The notes under the pieces: generated by a model
Seen by the model: the letters and a program-made list of their open reading frames with translations, nothing else
What the model was told of the DNA's origin: nothing
Databases searched by the model: none
Program-made: the position numbers and the translations under genes
DNA from: Yamagishiella unicocca
Lineage: Eukaryota; Chlorophyta; Chlorophyceae; Chlamydomonadales; Volvocaceae
Assembly: GCA_003116995.1 (NCBI GenBank)
Contig: BDSL01000039.1
Span: forward strand, 558,001 to 622,000
Reading direction: 5' to 3'
DNA length: 64,000 nt
Part shown: in pieces, positions 21,055 through 33,891 of the stretch
How positions within the stretch are numbered: position 1 is the stretch's first letter
Layout: each line of letters begins with the position of its first letter

Positions 21055-24000
21055 ATGCGAGCCAGGCTTCTCTGCCTGACTCTCTGCCTGGTGGCCGGTT
21101 TGGCGGATGAACTGCGGTGGGACAGCCCCTGGCCCTCCTGGGCACGTGCGCCCGAACCGCGGTCATTTGCTTCGCTGACAGGTAATGTCCTCTGGTGACG
21201 GAATGCGACGAGCGTCATCGTAAGCGCGCCTTCGTACCTCCCCGCAGGCTTCAGTAATGGCTCCAGCGTGTATCTGTATGGGGGCTTCTCTCATGCAAGA
21301 AACGCATGGCTGAGCGACGTATGGAGCCAGCAGTTCAACGCCTCTTGGGGACATTTTCTTATAGAAGATGGAGGTGTGTCCTGCGCAATGTTTCATTCGT
21401 GTTCTCCGGGTCAATCCAACGGCCGCCATGCGTCAATTCGGCTGCCTTGCAGACCTGCCCGGCCCCTTGGAGCATGCAACGCTGGTTGCGCTGGGCGACA
21501 CGCTCTTGTTAGCGGGCGGGAGGCACGGAAACGGCAGCTTCAGCAACACGCTATACAAATTGGACAACAGTAACTTACCCGCGAAATGGGCGGTCGCCCA
21601 GGTGCGCGATAGCTGCCGCACGCGGGGGGCGAACCGGGCTGCGACTGTGGCTGACGGTGACATACCGAAGGCCGGCATAATGGTTTAGTGGGGACATAAG
21701 GGGGGGGCGGGGAACCGGTGCGGGGTGATGCCGCCGCCAGATGCGCGTGCCTCCGCCTTCGTACATACTCTGCATGACTCGTGCAAAATGGGTTGGTAGC
21801 ACGAGGTATACGGGGCCCAGCACAGCCGCCGAAGGTATCCTGGGCGCGCGGGCGGGGCATGGGGCGAGGAAAGGGCGTGCACGTCTGGGGGGCGCGGGCG
21901 GGGCATTGGAGCTGGGTGGTTTACCCACATGGGTCCAGGGTAGAGCGCTAGGCAGCGCGCAGCGTGCGGCTCGCAGCGGGCAGCGAGCAGTCCGCAGCGC
22001 GCAGCAGCACCTGTTCGTATCCGGCGCTCGCGGTGGGCGGCACCCACGCGCTGCGCCCAGCTGTGGGCCTAGCCCCTGGCCCCATCCTCCTGAGAACAGC
22101 ATCATGCAGCAGCATTCTCGTTGAACACAGCGGCAGCAGCAGCGGTACTGGCAGGCAACAGGTGGGCACCAGGGGCAGGAGCAGCAGGTGGCGGGGCGCA
22201 CCCCTGCCTCCCCCCCGCCGTTGCTCCAGGGCCCCATTGTGCGAGCCTGCTGCAGCCTGACCGCCGAGTGCAGCGGCAGCGGCGGTCGCGAGGCGGAGCG
22301 ATATGGCGGCAGTGGCGCCGCCTAGCAGTGCTCGCGGGTGCCCCCCGGCACAACGCATGGGCGCCGCCCGGCACAACGCATGGGCGTTAACTGGGTCGGC
22401 CAGCCTTCCAGCCGGGCAGCTGGGGCTCACGCAGGCAGGAGGCGCTGGTGGCGGGGCCAATCCCTCCCTCACCCATGCGACACGAAGTACCTCCCGTGCG
22501 CGGTAGTTCCCATCCCACCCAACACCTCCTCGCGGCTCAGGCTGCCGGCCGCAACCAGCGGCAGAGCCAGTAGCATTAGCAAGCAGCACGAAGAGCGGCA
22601 GCAGCGCACAGAGCAGCAACGCCCGGGGCCGCTGTGGGGTGGCTTGCCACGCGCCCCTTCCTCCCTGCGGCACCCGGCCAGTCTGCCTCGGGTCGCAGCC
22701 GCAACCTCCTCCTTGCGGCGCATCCAACCATTTGGCTAGCCACGGGACCTGCCCACGTTGGCCTGCCCGCGCTGGCAGCTTCCTCAGAACTGGGTCATCG
22801 GGATTTACTTCAGGGGTGTCATTCGCCGCCGCCGCCCCTCAATTATCGGCCCCTGCAGACGCTCACCAGCGCCCCCCCCCCTTGCCCCTCCCCGCCGCGC
22901 CGCCGTTCCGTCAACGCAGACCGACATGCCGCAGCTGTACTGGCACTCGGCCGTGTCGTACACGGTGGATGGCTCGCCGCGCGTGCTACTGTGCGGAGGG
23001 CCGCTAACCGTGGATTCTGTGTACGAGCTGTCGTACGACAATGTAACGGCCGTGTATTCCATGACTGCCATGTAAGCCGCTGTGTTGTGCTGGCGTTTGC
23101 GCTGGTGGGGGGGGGGGGAGAGGAGGACAGGGAGGGAGGGAGATGGAATGCCAGGGGGGCAGTCCGTATCCTCCACGCCGGTGGTTGGCAGCCAGGAACG
23201 GCGGCGCAATATGGGGTGTGTAGCACCCACACATGGGTGGGGATGGTGGTTGGGATCCACACATGGGTGGGGATGGGAATCCACATATGGGTGGGGATGG
23301 TGGGTGCACTGGGCCGGCGGCGACGACGCTTGTTGGACCGCCCTGCGTGGCTGTAGCCAGCAGCAACTTTCATCAAGTACCCGCCTCTCTCTTTCTGAGC
23401 AGTGGTCACTAAAACCCTAACTCCCCCAATGACTCACATGGCCACCCACAGGGCCCGCCTGCCGCGGCCCGTGTTTGGGCATTCGTTAGCGGTTGGCGCG
23501 GACTCGCTGGTCTACCTGTCAGGCGGATTGCATAATCTCAACGACCGATGGGACGAGCTGCCGGTCCGTGCTGTGCCGCCGAGGCTGGGCGCGACAATGG
23601 CGGGGGCAGCGGACACGGGGGTCACCCCATCAGACCACGTGTATCTCTTCAACCGCAGTGCCGGCGTGAACGGCAACTGGTCGGACTTGGGATCGGTGAT
23701 GGGTCACGCCACCGCGTTCCACTCGAGCTGGATGCAGGGTAGGTCCCGGGCGGCGAGGGCGGCGAGGGCGGGAGGGAAGGATGCGGGCGGTAGGGAAGGT
23801 AATGCGGGGCGCCGTCGTCGTGGGCGCGGGTTTAGGCTTTAGGGTTTAGGGTTTTAGGGTTTAGGGTTCTAGGGATGCAGCGTCGGGAGCATCAGCCTTG
23901 TCTAGGGGCGCTCGGGCATTCTGGAGAGTACAAACAAGCGCGGCACGGGTCGTGTTTCACGCCTTCCTCCCTCCGCTTTCCGTTCTCTCTACATGCCGAC

Positions 24001-27000
24001 CCCCGGGTCTCCTCTTGGACCCACGGGCCCCCTCTTGAACCTACGGGTATCCTCTTGGACCCACGGGTCTCCTCTTGAACCCTTCCCCCTCTTTGTCCCC
24101 GTGCGCCAGGCTCGGCGCTTTTCGTCCACGGCGGGGCCCAGGCCCTTGCGGGGAGCGGCGTCTTGGCGCCGTACGGGCTGCAGGTCGTAGCGATGTCCGG
24201 CAACAGCACGTCGTACGATTTGGATGCCGTGCAGAAGGCGGCGGCCCTGTGGGGTGACGTGCAGCCGACCCAGCTGTCCGGCGCGGCGGTGTGGGCAAAT
24301 GCCAGCCCGGAGGTGGGTTGGAAGGCGGGCAGGGGGCATGGCGTGGGGCGGGGCGGCACGGCCATTTGAGTCGCATGCGGGGAGGAGGGGTGGCTCTGAC
24401 GGGGGCTTGCCGTTCCGCTGTATCCGCCGCCTCCCTGTACCGGACTGTGCCGCCTGCGCCGTCCGGACACCTTCATCTGCCCCACATTACACCACAATAC
24501 CACCCAGCACAGCATCACCCGTCACCCATCACCCGTCACAGCATCACCCGTCACAGCATCACCCGTCACAGCATCACCCGTCCCTTACCTCCCTTCCCCC
24601 GGGGGGCCCCGTCCCGCTCCCTAGTCCCCGTGCTTACCCTCACAAACCGCGCCCCGCCACTGCCGCCCCACAGCCGAGCGTCTGGCTCTTCGGCGGCTGG
24701 GCCACCCCGCAGCCCCTGTCGCTCGCGGCGGACACCTACCAGGCGCCGCAGGACAGCAGCCTCACGTGGCGCCTGGGTTTCGGAGCGGCTGGCTCGCGCT
24801 GGCTGGCGCCGCAGCAGGGCGGCATGGCGCCACGCAGCGGCGGGGGGGTGATGGCGGTGGCAGTGACGGTGGGGGGCTCGAGGAAGCTGCTCAGCGTGGG
24901 CGGCCGAGCGCTGGGCGGCTGGACAGGTGCGGTAGGGGGGCGTGGGTTTCGGAGCCCCGGGGTGTAGGGGGGCGAGGGTTTCGGAGCCCCGGGGGGCGAG
25001 GGTTTCGAAGCCCCGGGGTGTAGGGGGGCGAGGGTTTCGGAGCCCCGGGGGGCTGGGAGTAACCCGGGCAACGCTTGTGTGTGTGCGGAGAATAGGCCGG
25101 GCAGCGCGGCTTCAGCGCGGCCCAGCGAAGGGAGCGAGGTGGTCTGCCCTCCGTTTCCTACGTCGTGTAACCGAGCCTTCCCCCCCCCCCGGCCACGGTT
25201 TGTCGGCCGTAAATTCGCGGATTCTCTCACAATCCGCCCCTGACGGGTCTTCCTCGAACCCCCGGCTGACCCCCGGAACCTCCTGCCCTCCCAGGCGCCT
25301 CATCCTCCGGCGGCAGCTCCCGGTTCAACCTAGCAGACGTCGGCCTCCCGATGCCGCCCAAAGCCTCGCCGCGGGTAGCGGCCGAGTCGTACCAGTTGTA
25401 CGACATCTGGTTGATCGACCAGGCCACCGGCGCCCGCGAGGCGGTCTGGCTCTCCAACAGTACGACACTCGCTGCGTCCGCGGCCTGCGGCGGCGGCAGC
25501 GGCGGCGGCAGCGGCGGCGGCAGCGGCGGGTGCAGCTCGCTGCCGTTCGGCACCTCGGCCTCGCCGGTGTCGTGGGGCCCCCTATGGGACCGCCGCCTGG
25601 TCGAATACCTGCCCGTCAGTGGCAGCAGCAGCGGCAGCAGCAGCGGCAGTAGCGGCGGCAGTAGCTCGCAGGGCGGGGGCAATCAGGTGGTGTATATGCA
25701 GGCGGCGGAGGTACAGGAGTCCTCCGGGGCGGCGTTGCAGGTGGGTGGGTGGGCGGGCGGGTGTTGGGCAGCGTAGGTGGCGGGTGGGTGGGTGGGTGGA
25801 TGCAACGGGGATGGGAGGGGGTTCGGCGGGGTGGGTGGGAGAGGGTTGGTGGGAAGGGGGTGATGGGAGGGGGTGATGAGAGGGGGTGATAATGTCATTT
25901 TGTACGGGCGCAACTTCCCCCCCTACACACCCATGCACCCCCACCCCCCGACACGCACAAACACACATGCACATGCACACCGACACACACAAACACGCAC
26001 TTCCCCCCTACACACACACAGCGTCTGACCGTGTTGGTACGCCGGCCCCCCTCTTTCCTGGCCATCCCACGGTCCTCCCCCAGGTGGGCATCTGGGTCCT
26101 GACGCTCACAGCGCAGCAGCTGACGGCGGCGGACGGCCCCTTCACCGCCTACACGGCCACCTGGCAGTCGGTCCTGCCGCCCACCCCCTCGCCCGCCTGC
26201 TACCCACGCACCCTCACCACCGCCACGCACCTCACCGCCGCCGCCGCCGGCTCCGGAACCAGCTCCACGTTGTCGTACATCGCGGTCTTCGGTGGTCTGG
26301 CGCTCAAGGTGGTCACGAAAGACTCGCTGGCGGCGCTGCCACAGGCCAGCGTGTGTCTGCTGGAGCTGGCCGCGAACGGCAGCCGCTGGTTGACGCCGCC
26401 GGAATACGCGCCCTCTGGTGCACCGCAGGTAGGCGTCCGGAGGGGAACAATAGCTATCTCCGTGACCATCACAACAGGATGCAGAAATGTTTTTGGGCAT
26501 TTTCGCAAACACCTTCAGCAGTAAAAAGTCTGGACTATCAAGTTGTGTGTTGGGGGGATGCACGTTCTCCCATGGACCCTGCCGTACATGTCGCACACGC
26601 CGTCTTACGTGGGGAATCGGGCGCACCACACACCGCGGCTGCTTTTCATTTCTCGTTATCCTTGCATAACAGCTCCCTTGGCATCGTGTTGCACACCGCT
26701 GCTGCTTATCCGTTCTCGTTATCCTTGCATCACAACTCTAGTGGCATAGTCTTGCGCGCCCAGCTCGGTGGCAAGAACACTGTGTCGGCGCATAAGCCCC
26801 CCGCCGCAGCTCCCTCGCCGTCGGCGCGCCACCCCCGCCCCCCGCCACCCCCATTCCCTTGCCTTCCCACTCGAAAAAGCACCCGTCAATCACACCCCGT
26901 CCGCCTACTCAACAACACGTGCATCAGCACAAACTCCCAACTCCCAACTGCCAACGGTCCTAACCGACGCCCCCAGGCCCGCTACCGCCACGCCTGCGCC

Positions 27001-30000
27001 GCGCGCCCCGGCCTCGCCTCCTTCTCGATGACCTGCTACGGCGGGATCTCCGAGGACGGCAAAGGAGCGCTAGCCGACGCGTGGACGTTCTCGTGGCCTG
27101 CCGGCATATCTTCGCGCCTGTCAACCCATCTTGGCTCCTGGAAGCTGGCGCCTGCGAACTACTCGGCGGTGCGGCCAGGGGCCCGTGTTGACCACCTGAT
27201 GCTGCCCATGCGAGGTGCGCTGGGCGCGGGAGCGGGTGTGTGTTTTAAATATGTGTTTTCAGTATGCTGAGCTGCGCCGCGAAGGAGACTGAGCGCGAAG
27301 AGACCAAGGAATAAATATGTGTGTGTGTGCTTGTGTGTGTGTGTGGTGTAAGGATAACCCGTGTAAGAAGGAAAGACCGTCTGGGACATTATACGTTTGG
27401 AGATGCATGCTGGAGGACTTGGTTGAGATAGCCGTGGGTCGGGATGGGGGTGGGAAGGGGAGACCCGTGGGTCGGGAGGTGGGGGTGGGAAGGGGAGACT
27501 GGCTGTGGCGCTCCGCGTGTGTTGGGCGAGCGGGGTGGGAGATGCGGACCGGGGTGGAGGGGCAGTGGGTGGAGCTGTGTTTGGAGTTCCTGGCGTGGCG
27601 GGCCTGACGAATTTTCGGGGAGTGGAGGTGTCGCAATTTCTCCTGTGCTCCGGGCCTCATTTGCGCCACTCCCGCACGTCGCTCTGGCTCCTGAGCATCC
27701 TTCTCCCATATTGGTCTCGAGTATGCAGAGCGTTTCCTACTCGGCTGTCCTTCGAGTGCCGTATGCCGGCCAACGGGGCTCCTCTCTCAAAACCCCCAGT
27801 GCCGCACTCCCCCCGCACCTGTCGGTGCCCTGTCGACGCGCTGACATCCAGCCGGGGGGGACCTGCCTGGCTGTCTCCGCGTTTCGTCCCATGGGTCTCT
27901 CCCGACACGACACCCCAGCAAGTGTGCGCCGGTCCCCACTCTGAGCCCAACCCTGAACCCCCAACCCCCGACCCGCAACCCTGAACCCTGAACCCTGAAC
28001 CTTCAAACCCCAACCCCCAACCCTCGAACCCCCAACCCTGAACCCCCAACCCCCAACCCCCAATCCCTGAACCCCCAACCCTGAACCCTGAACCCCCAAT
28101 CCCTGAACCCCCAACCCTCAACCCCACCTCCGCACTACCAGGCTACAACGCCGCGGACGCCGACAGCACCTCCACCGCGGCGTCGAAGGCCGTCGCGCCC
28201 CTGTCCGTCTCCGACTACTCCCCCGTCATCCTGGTCGGCGGGGCCCTCAGCACCGCCGCCGCCGCCGAGGCGGCGCGGCGGGACGTTTGGCTGCTGGAGG
28301 CTTCGGGCTGCGTGGACCCGGACATGGGTGACCCCGTTGCTGCCGCCAGCGGCCCCACCATGCCGCAACAGGCGGCGCAGGTGTGGCTGTCCGTCCTCCC
28401 CAAGGCGGCCCCCGTGGGCGCCGCGGAGGACGACTGGGCGGTGGTGGCGGCAGGAGTGGTCAGAAGCGAGGTGGGCGGCGGGGTTGGGGTGGGGGGGTGT
28501 GCAAAGAAGACCCGTGGGCACGACCGTGGGAGGTGTAGCTGGCGCATGGACTTGGGATGCCTGGTTGTGCGCGCATGCTGGCGCCAGAGAACCACTCCCT
28601 CCTTACCCCAGTCTTCGCCCGATGTCAAGGGATCCTGTCATGTGACCGTTATATGTCGTTAACCCGGTCGTTATATGTCGTAAGGCTGACGCGCACGCGG
28701 CCTGCTGCCCGCACGTCCGCAGACGAGCCTGGAGATATGGTTGGTGGTTGCGAACCCGGATACGCTGGTGGACGAGCTGCGCGCCGTACGTGTGGTTTCG
28801 CCTTTGAAAGCAGGTGAGGCACCCAGCTGCAGAGGGGCCCGTTGAAACCCGCAGCCGCGTCGAGATCCAGGGAACCTTTCAGAGGCTGGATGCAGCTGCG
28901 GCTGGCTTTCCGCGGTTTGAGGGTTCGGGGGGTTTAGGTGTTTTTTTAGGGTTTTGACGGCGATGTACTATGTTGTGGGCGATCCACGTGGCGTGCGTGC
29001 GGTGTAGCTCCTAGTCGGGTCTTCCGGGCTTTCTTCCAACGCCGCGCCGAGCGACATCGCGCCTTCCTGGGCACGTGAGTGACCCCTTTCCAAACCCACC
29101 TGCCCCCTCCCCGCAACCTCCTCCAAACTAGCAACATCCCTTCCCAAACGTCGCCGTCCCGCGTTTGTCTTCTACCCACTCACCCGCCCGCCCACCCACC
29201 CGGCTCCCCTCACTGCGGCGACGACAGGCTGTCTGTCCACGTCCATCCGACCGTACTGCAGCAATCTGTCGTACGCGTACGACGCCGTCGCCAGCGCATG
29301 CTGGCCCGGCGCCGCCGTGGTGCCTTCCCTCGAAGTCAAGCATGCAGACAACCGGCCCCTGCCGGGCGACTCACTGACCCGCTCCATCGGGTTCGCATTG
29401 TACGACCCCAACGGCGTGGGTCTGCACTTCAAGGTGAGGCCTAGCCTGCACGGAAACCTGCCCGCAGCCAGCATCGGGCCCGGCTGGGGCATCGGGCCCG
29501 GCTGGGGCCCGGCCCGGGCCCCTGGGGGCCGTACCGTTGCGGCAGCAGATGTACGGCTGCGTGGGTGTGGCGCAATGCAAGCTATGGAGAGTGGCTAAGG
29601 CGGAGGCGCCCGGCAGTGTGGGGTAGCGAGGGAAGCCGTGTGGGAGGAAAGAGGAGAGGGGAGACTGTTGGTTGGTCGGTCCTCTTCACCATTCTGTTTT
29701 TCTCCGCCGTGATTCAGCATACGCTCTCTCCTCAACTCTCCCGGCCCGACGAGTTAAAATGCATGACGTGCGCGGGCATCATTGATACCCAGACAGGACC
29801 ACCCCCTGCAACCCTCTTATGCGGCCACGGGGGGGGGGAGGGTGAAAATATATCCAGAGGGGGTGTACACGACCAAGCCCCTGAACCCTCTCATACACCA
29901 CCAGATGCCGCCGCAGTTTACCATCAACAATGTACCGAACTAAAGCAACCGCACCCAACCAACCCCAACCAACCCAACCAACCAACCCAACCAAATAACC

Positions 30001-33000
30001 CAGCCAACCAACCCCAACCAACCAACCCAACCAAGCAACCCAACCCAACCCAACCCAACCCAACCCAACCCAACCCAACCCAACCCAACCCAACCCAACC
30101 CAACCCAACCCAACCCAACCCAACCAGCCCGCTCTCCGCACCCGGCCCCCCCTCTTGGCAGAGCTCTTCGCTTCCTAACGGTGCCTCCTACTACATCTAC
30201 GACGTCCGCCTACCGCCGGCCCTCAATAAGTCCGACCTGACGATTGTGTCGTACGGCAAACCGTACGTGGAAATTACTCGCAGCACGGGCTCGTCGCCCA
30301 ACATGTCGTTCGACGTCATCGACTTGGCTGCGACGGTACGCAAGCGGCGGGCACGAGGTCTGGGGAGAAGCCCAGGGTCGTGGGGTGTGGCAGGAGGAAG
30401 GGGGGGGCGGGAGTGGAGCTGGCAGGAGGGAGGGGTTAAGGAGGCGCCGGAGGAGGTGGCCGAGGTCAGGGAATCGGGGGTCGGGCGATGTGTGAGGGTA
30501 GAAAAACAAGGTGAAGGGGACGATGCCGCTCGGCCCGCAACGCACCCGCTGTCACCACATATTAGGCTATTGCGACGTTGAAGACGCCTCTGCCCTTGTC
30601 CACATCTTACCACACCCTGTCCACACCTACCTGCCGTATCTATCATACAGCTCTGGTGCCAGGCTCATCCCCCTCACAGCCGCCCCAATAGGCTATAGGC
30701 TGACGGTTTCTCGCCTGCCGGTCCCACACTGGTCGTATCCTAGCCTGACCGATACATTGCTTCATATGACCAAAACACATCTCTGCGCTACCCCCATCAC
30801 ACACCTTACCACAACCCTAGTACCTATACCAGGGCCCCCTCCCCACTCCCCACGGCAATCCCCCCCCCCCCACTCCCCACCCCAGATTCTCAGCGCCAGC
30901 GGCAAGTCATTGAGCAACATCACTACCGAGCTGCGCGTGCTGTACAACGGCTTGTACCGCAAGCGGAGCTGCTCGGGAATGGCCGAGCTGGGCAACGACT
31001 GTGACGTCGCCGTCAGCAACTCGCTCGGCAAAGTGAGCTTCACTGTCTTCCCCGTGAACCAGTCCCAGCCCGTGGCGGTGTCGTACGCGGTGAGTGCCGT
31101 ACGGAGCAGACTGGGCTCGGGCGGCGGGGCGCGGTGGGGCGGAGGCGGGCTCCCCGCCGGCGGCGGGGCGATCATAACCAACCCTGGCATGTGTTATACC
31201 AGCCCTGACATGTGTTCCTTCCTTTGGTGTTGGCGGGTGTAAACTGGACCCAATGGGGCAACCGCAGTGTACTAATGCGGCGGCATTTACTGCCGCATGA
31301 ATGCACGGGGATGGGGGCAAGGTACATTGGGGGGGTAAATAATATCCGCGAATCTACATGGGGGGATGCAGAAAAGAACTGGGGGAATCGACATAGTGAG
31401 GAATCCCATTAAGGGAGCGGCGTGGACTCGTGGCCACGTCTATGCAGTCTCGCCGCAGTGTTCGTCTTGTCTACAGCCTTTCCATCTCATGTTCCTCAAC
31501 TTGGACGACAGGGCTAAACCTGTCCGGCACCACCCGGCATCCCTCTGTCCCCCTTCTGAACCTCCACCACCCACCCACCCAGACACCCACCCAGACACCC
31601 ACCCAGACACCCACCCAGACACCGACCCAGACACCCACCCAGACACCCACCCAGACACCCACCCAGGCACCCACCCAGACACCCACCCAGACACCCACCC
31701 AGGCACCCACCCAGGCACCCACCCAGACACCCACCCAGACACCCACCCAGGCACCCACCCAGACACCCACCCAGACACCCACCCAGACACGGGCCATATG
31801 GGACCACGTAATCGCTATCTACCCCCCATCCACGAATCCCCCTATCTACCCCCCATCCACGCAATTTACGGTTTTCCTCGCACCCCCCCCCCCAATCCCC
31901 CAACCTACGTATTTTCCTCGCCACTGCCCAGCCACGCATTCACTCTCGACCCTTCCCTGCCCTGTCCTGTCCTGCCGCCCTTGCAGTTGATCGTCTGGAG
32001 TCCGACGCTTGACGGCACGACCTACGCCGCCGAGCTGCCCTCACACGTCGGCGCCGCAGCTGGCGGCTCCTCCACCATCATCGGCACCGGCGGCATATCC
32101 GCCACCCTGCTGTCTGACAGACTGAGCCTAGCCTACGCCATCACCTTGCCGGCAGCGGCCTCGGACAGCAAAGTCGACGTCACCTTCAACATCACCTTCT
32201 GGCCGCCGCCGGGCGTTCAGCTCCGCCTCCCCGCCAACAGGTGACCCCTGCAGCCGCCCATCCCCGGGGCTTCCTTCGCAACCTCCTCCCCCCCGCCCCG
32301 GTTTTTCTTGCCCTTACGTTGCTGTCCACATCGCCTAGCTTCCAGCAGCTCCCGGGTGGGGCTGCGGGGACGGAACCACGTGGCTCTGCGCTTCACCGGG
32401 AGCCTGGGGCTTGACTGTGCGTGGGTCGCTGCGTGTTGATCGCGAAGTCGAAAGTAGCTAGGGAGGGGTACCGCGGGAGCGGCACAGGGGGAGGGGTACC
32501 GGGCGAGGTGCCGGCTCACGCCCATGCGACCAGGAGGCTTCGGCTGAGGAGTCGCCAATTGACTGCAGGGGGGCCAAAGGTACTAGCATCGCTGCTGTTG
32601 CCGCCGCCACTCGCCGCCACCTCCGCCCTTGCTGTCGTACAGATTCGTACACACGTGCGGAGTGCGTGTCGCCATGAAGCGTGCAGCGCACACGCCTCCC
32701 GACTCCCCAACATGCTTTTATCATGGCGCAATGGATCCCAACTTGGGGGGAAAACCCTAATTCCCTCTCCCCCTCCGGGCCTACGTCGTGTAACCGGGTC
32801 TACTCGCCCCCCCCCCCTGGCACGCGCGTGTAGGCGTTGGTGCGCCACCTTCACTCGGTACATTGGACCCAACAGCCTGGATTCGAAATCGGCAGTAACC
32901 TTGAACGAGAGCTACTCGGCAAGGAGGATCAGCCAGCGCATGGAACCAGGATCCTACGCGTACGAGGTACGGCAGCCGAAAGCGTGAGGCCGCGGTACAA

Positions 33001-33819
33001 CCCGGCGACTTGACCCACCGCCCCCCTCCACCCTCCATCCTTCCGCCGTATTGCTACAGTCCGCACCGCTGGTTGGCGATAACCGCAACCGCCATAGTTC
33101 CAACTCCCAACCGGCACCAGCAGCTGATCACCAGCCCCGCCCCCCTAGCTCTGTTTTAAACGGTTTTTTCGGACATCCACGGGTTTCCCTCGAGCCTCCC
33201 TAGCTCCAACACCACGCACGCCCGCGAATCGCGGCTAATGAGGCACAACAAAACCCACCTGAACCCCCTTTCCTTCCCCCCACTTGGCATCTGCCCTCGT
33301 CCCTCTTTGTCCCTGTTTGTCAAGTAACGGTTCACCCTGCTCGCCGTATCCAGCCCATCCTGTCTCCCAGTCATGTTCTTCTTTTTCGCACCACCCAGCC
33401 CATTCACCCTTCCCTTGCCTGCCTGTCGCATGTCCTCCTCCTCCTCGTGGTCCGGTCCTGACACTCGCCGCCTTTGCTCGCTCATTTGGTCTTTCCATTC
33501 TCAGGTCAGTCTACTTCTCCCAATTTAGGTCGCACGTAACGGGGCGGGTTCACCTGTGTTGTTTTTTCGGTCGCATTCACGGGCTCTGGATAGGTTATGG
33601 GGCTTCTCTCCGTCTCGCCTCCATTGGCGTCGCATATTTTCACGAACAATATTCACTTCTTCCGAACAGCTTCTCCGCCAGCCGCCTTCCCTTACTCTTT
33701 TAGTCGCTTTCATAACACCTTTCCTTACCGCCTACGCTGCCATACCATCTCTCTTGGCCTGCCGACCGTGGATTCGCGGATGATTACCTATGACCCCCCT
33801 CGTGTACCCGCGTCTCTCG

Positions 33820-33891
<72 letters not shown>

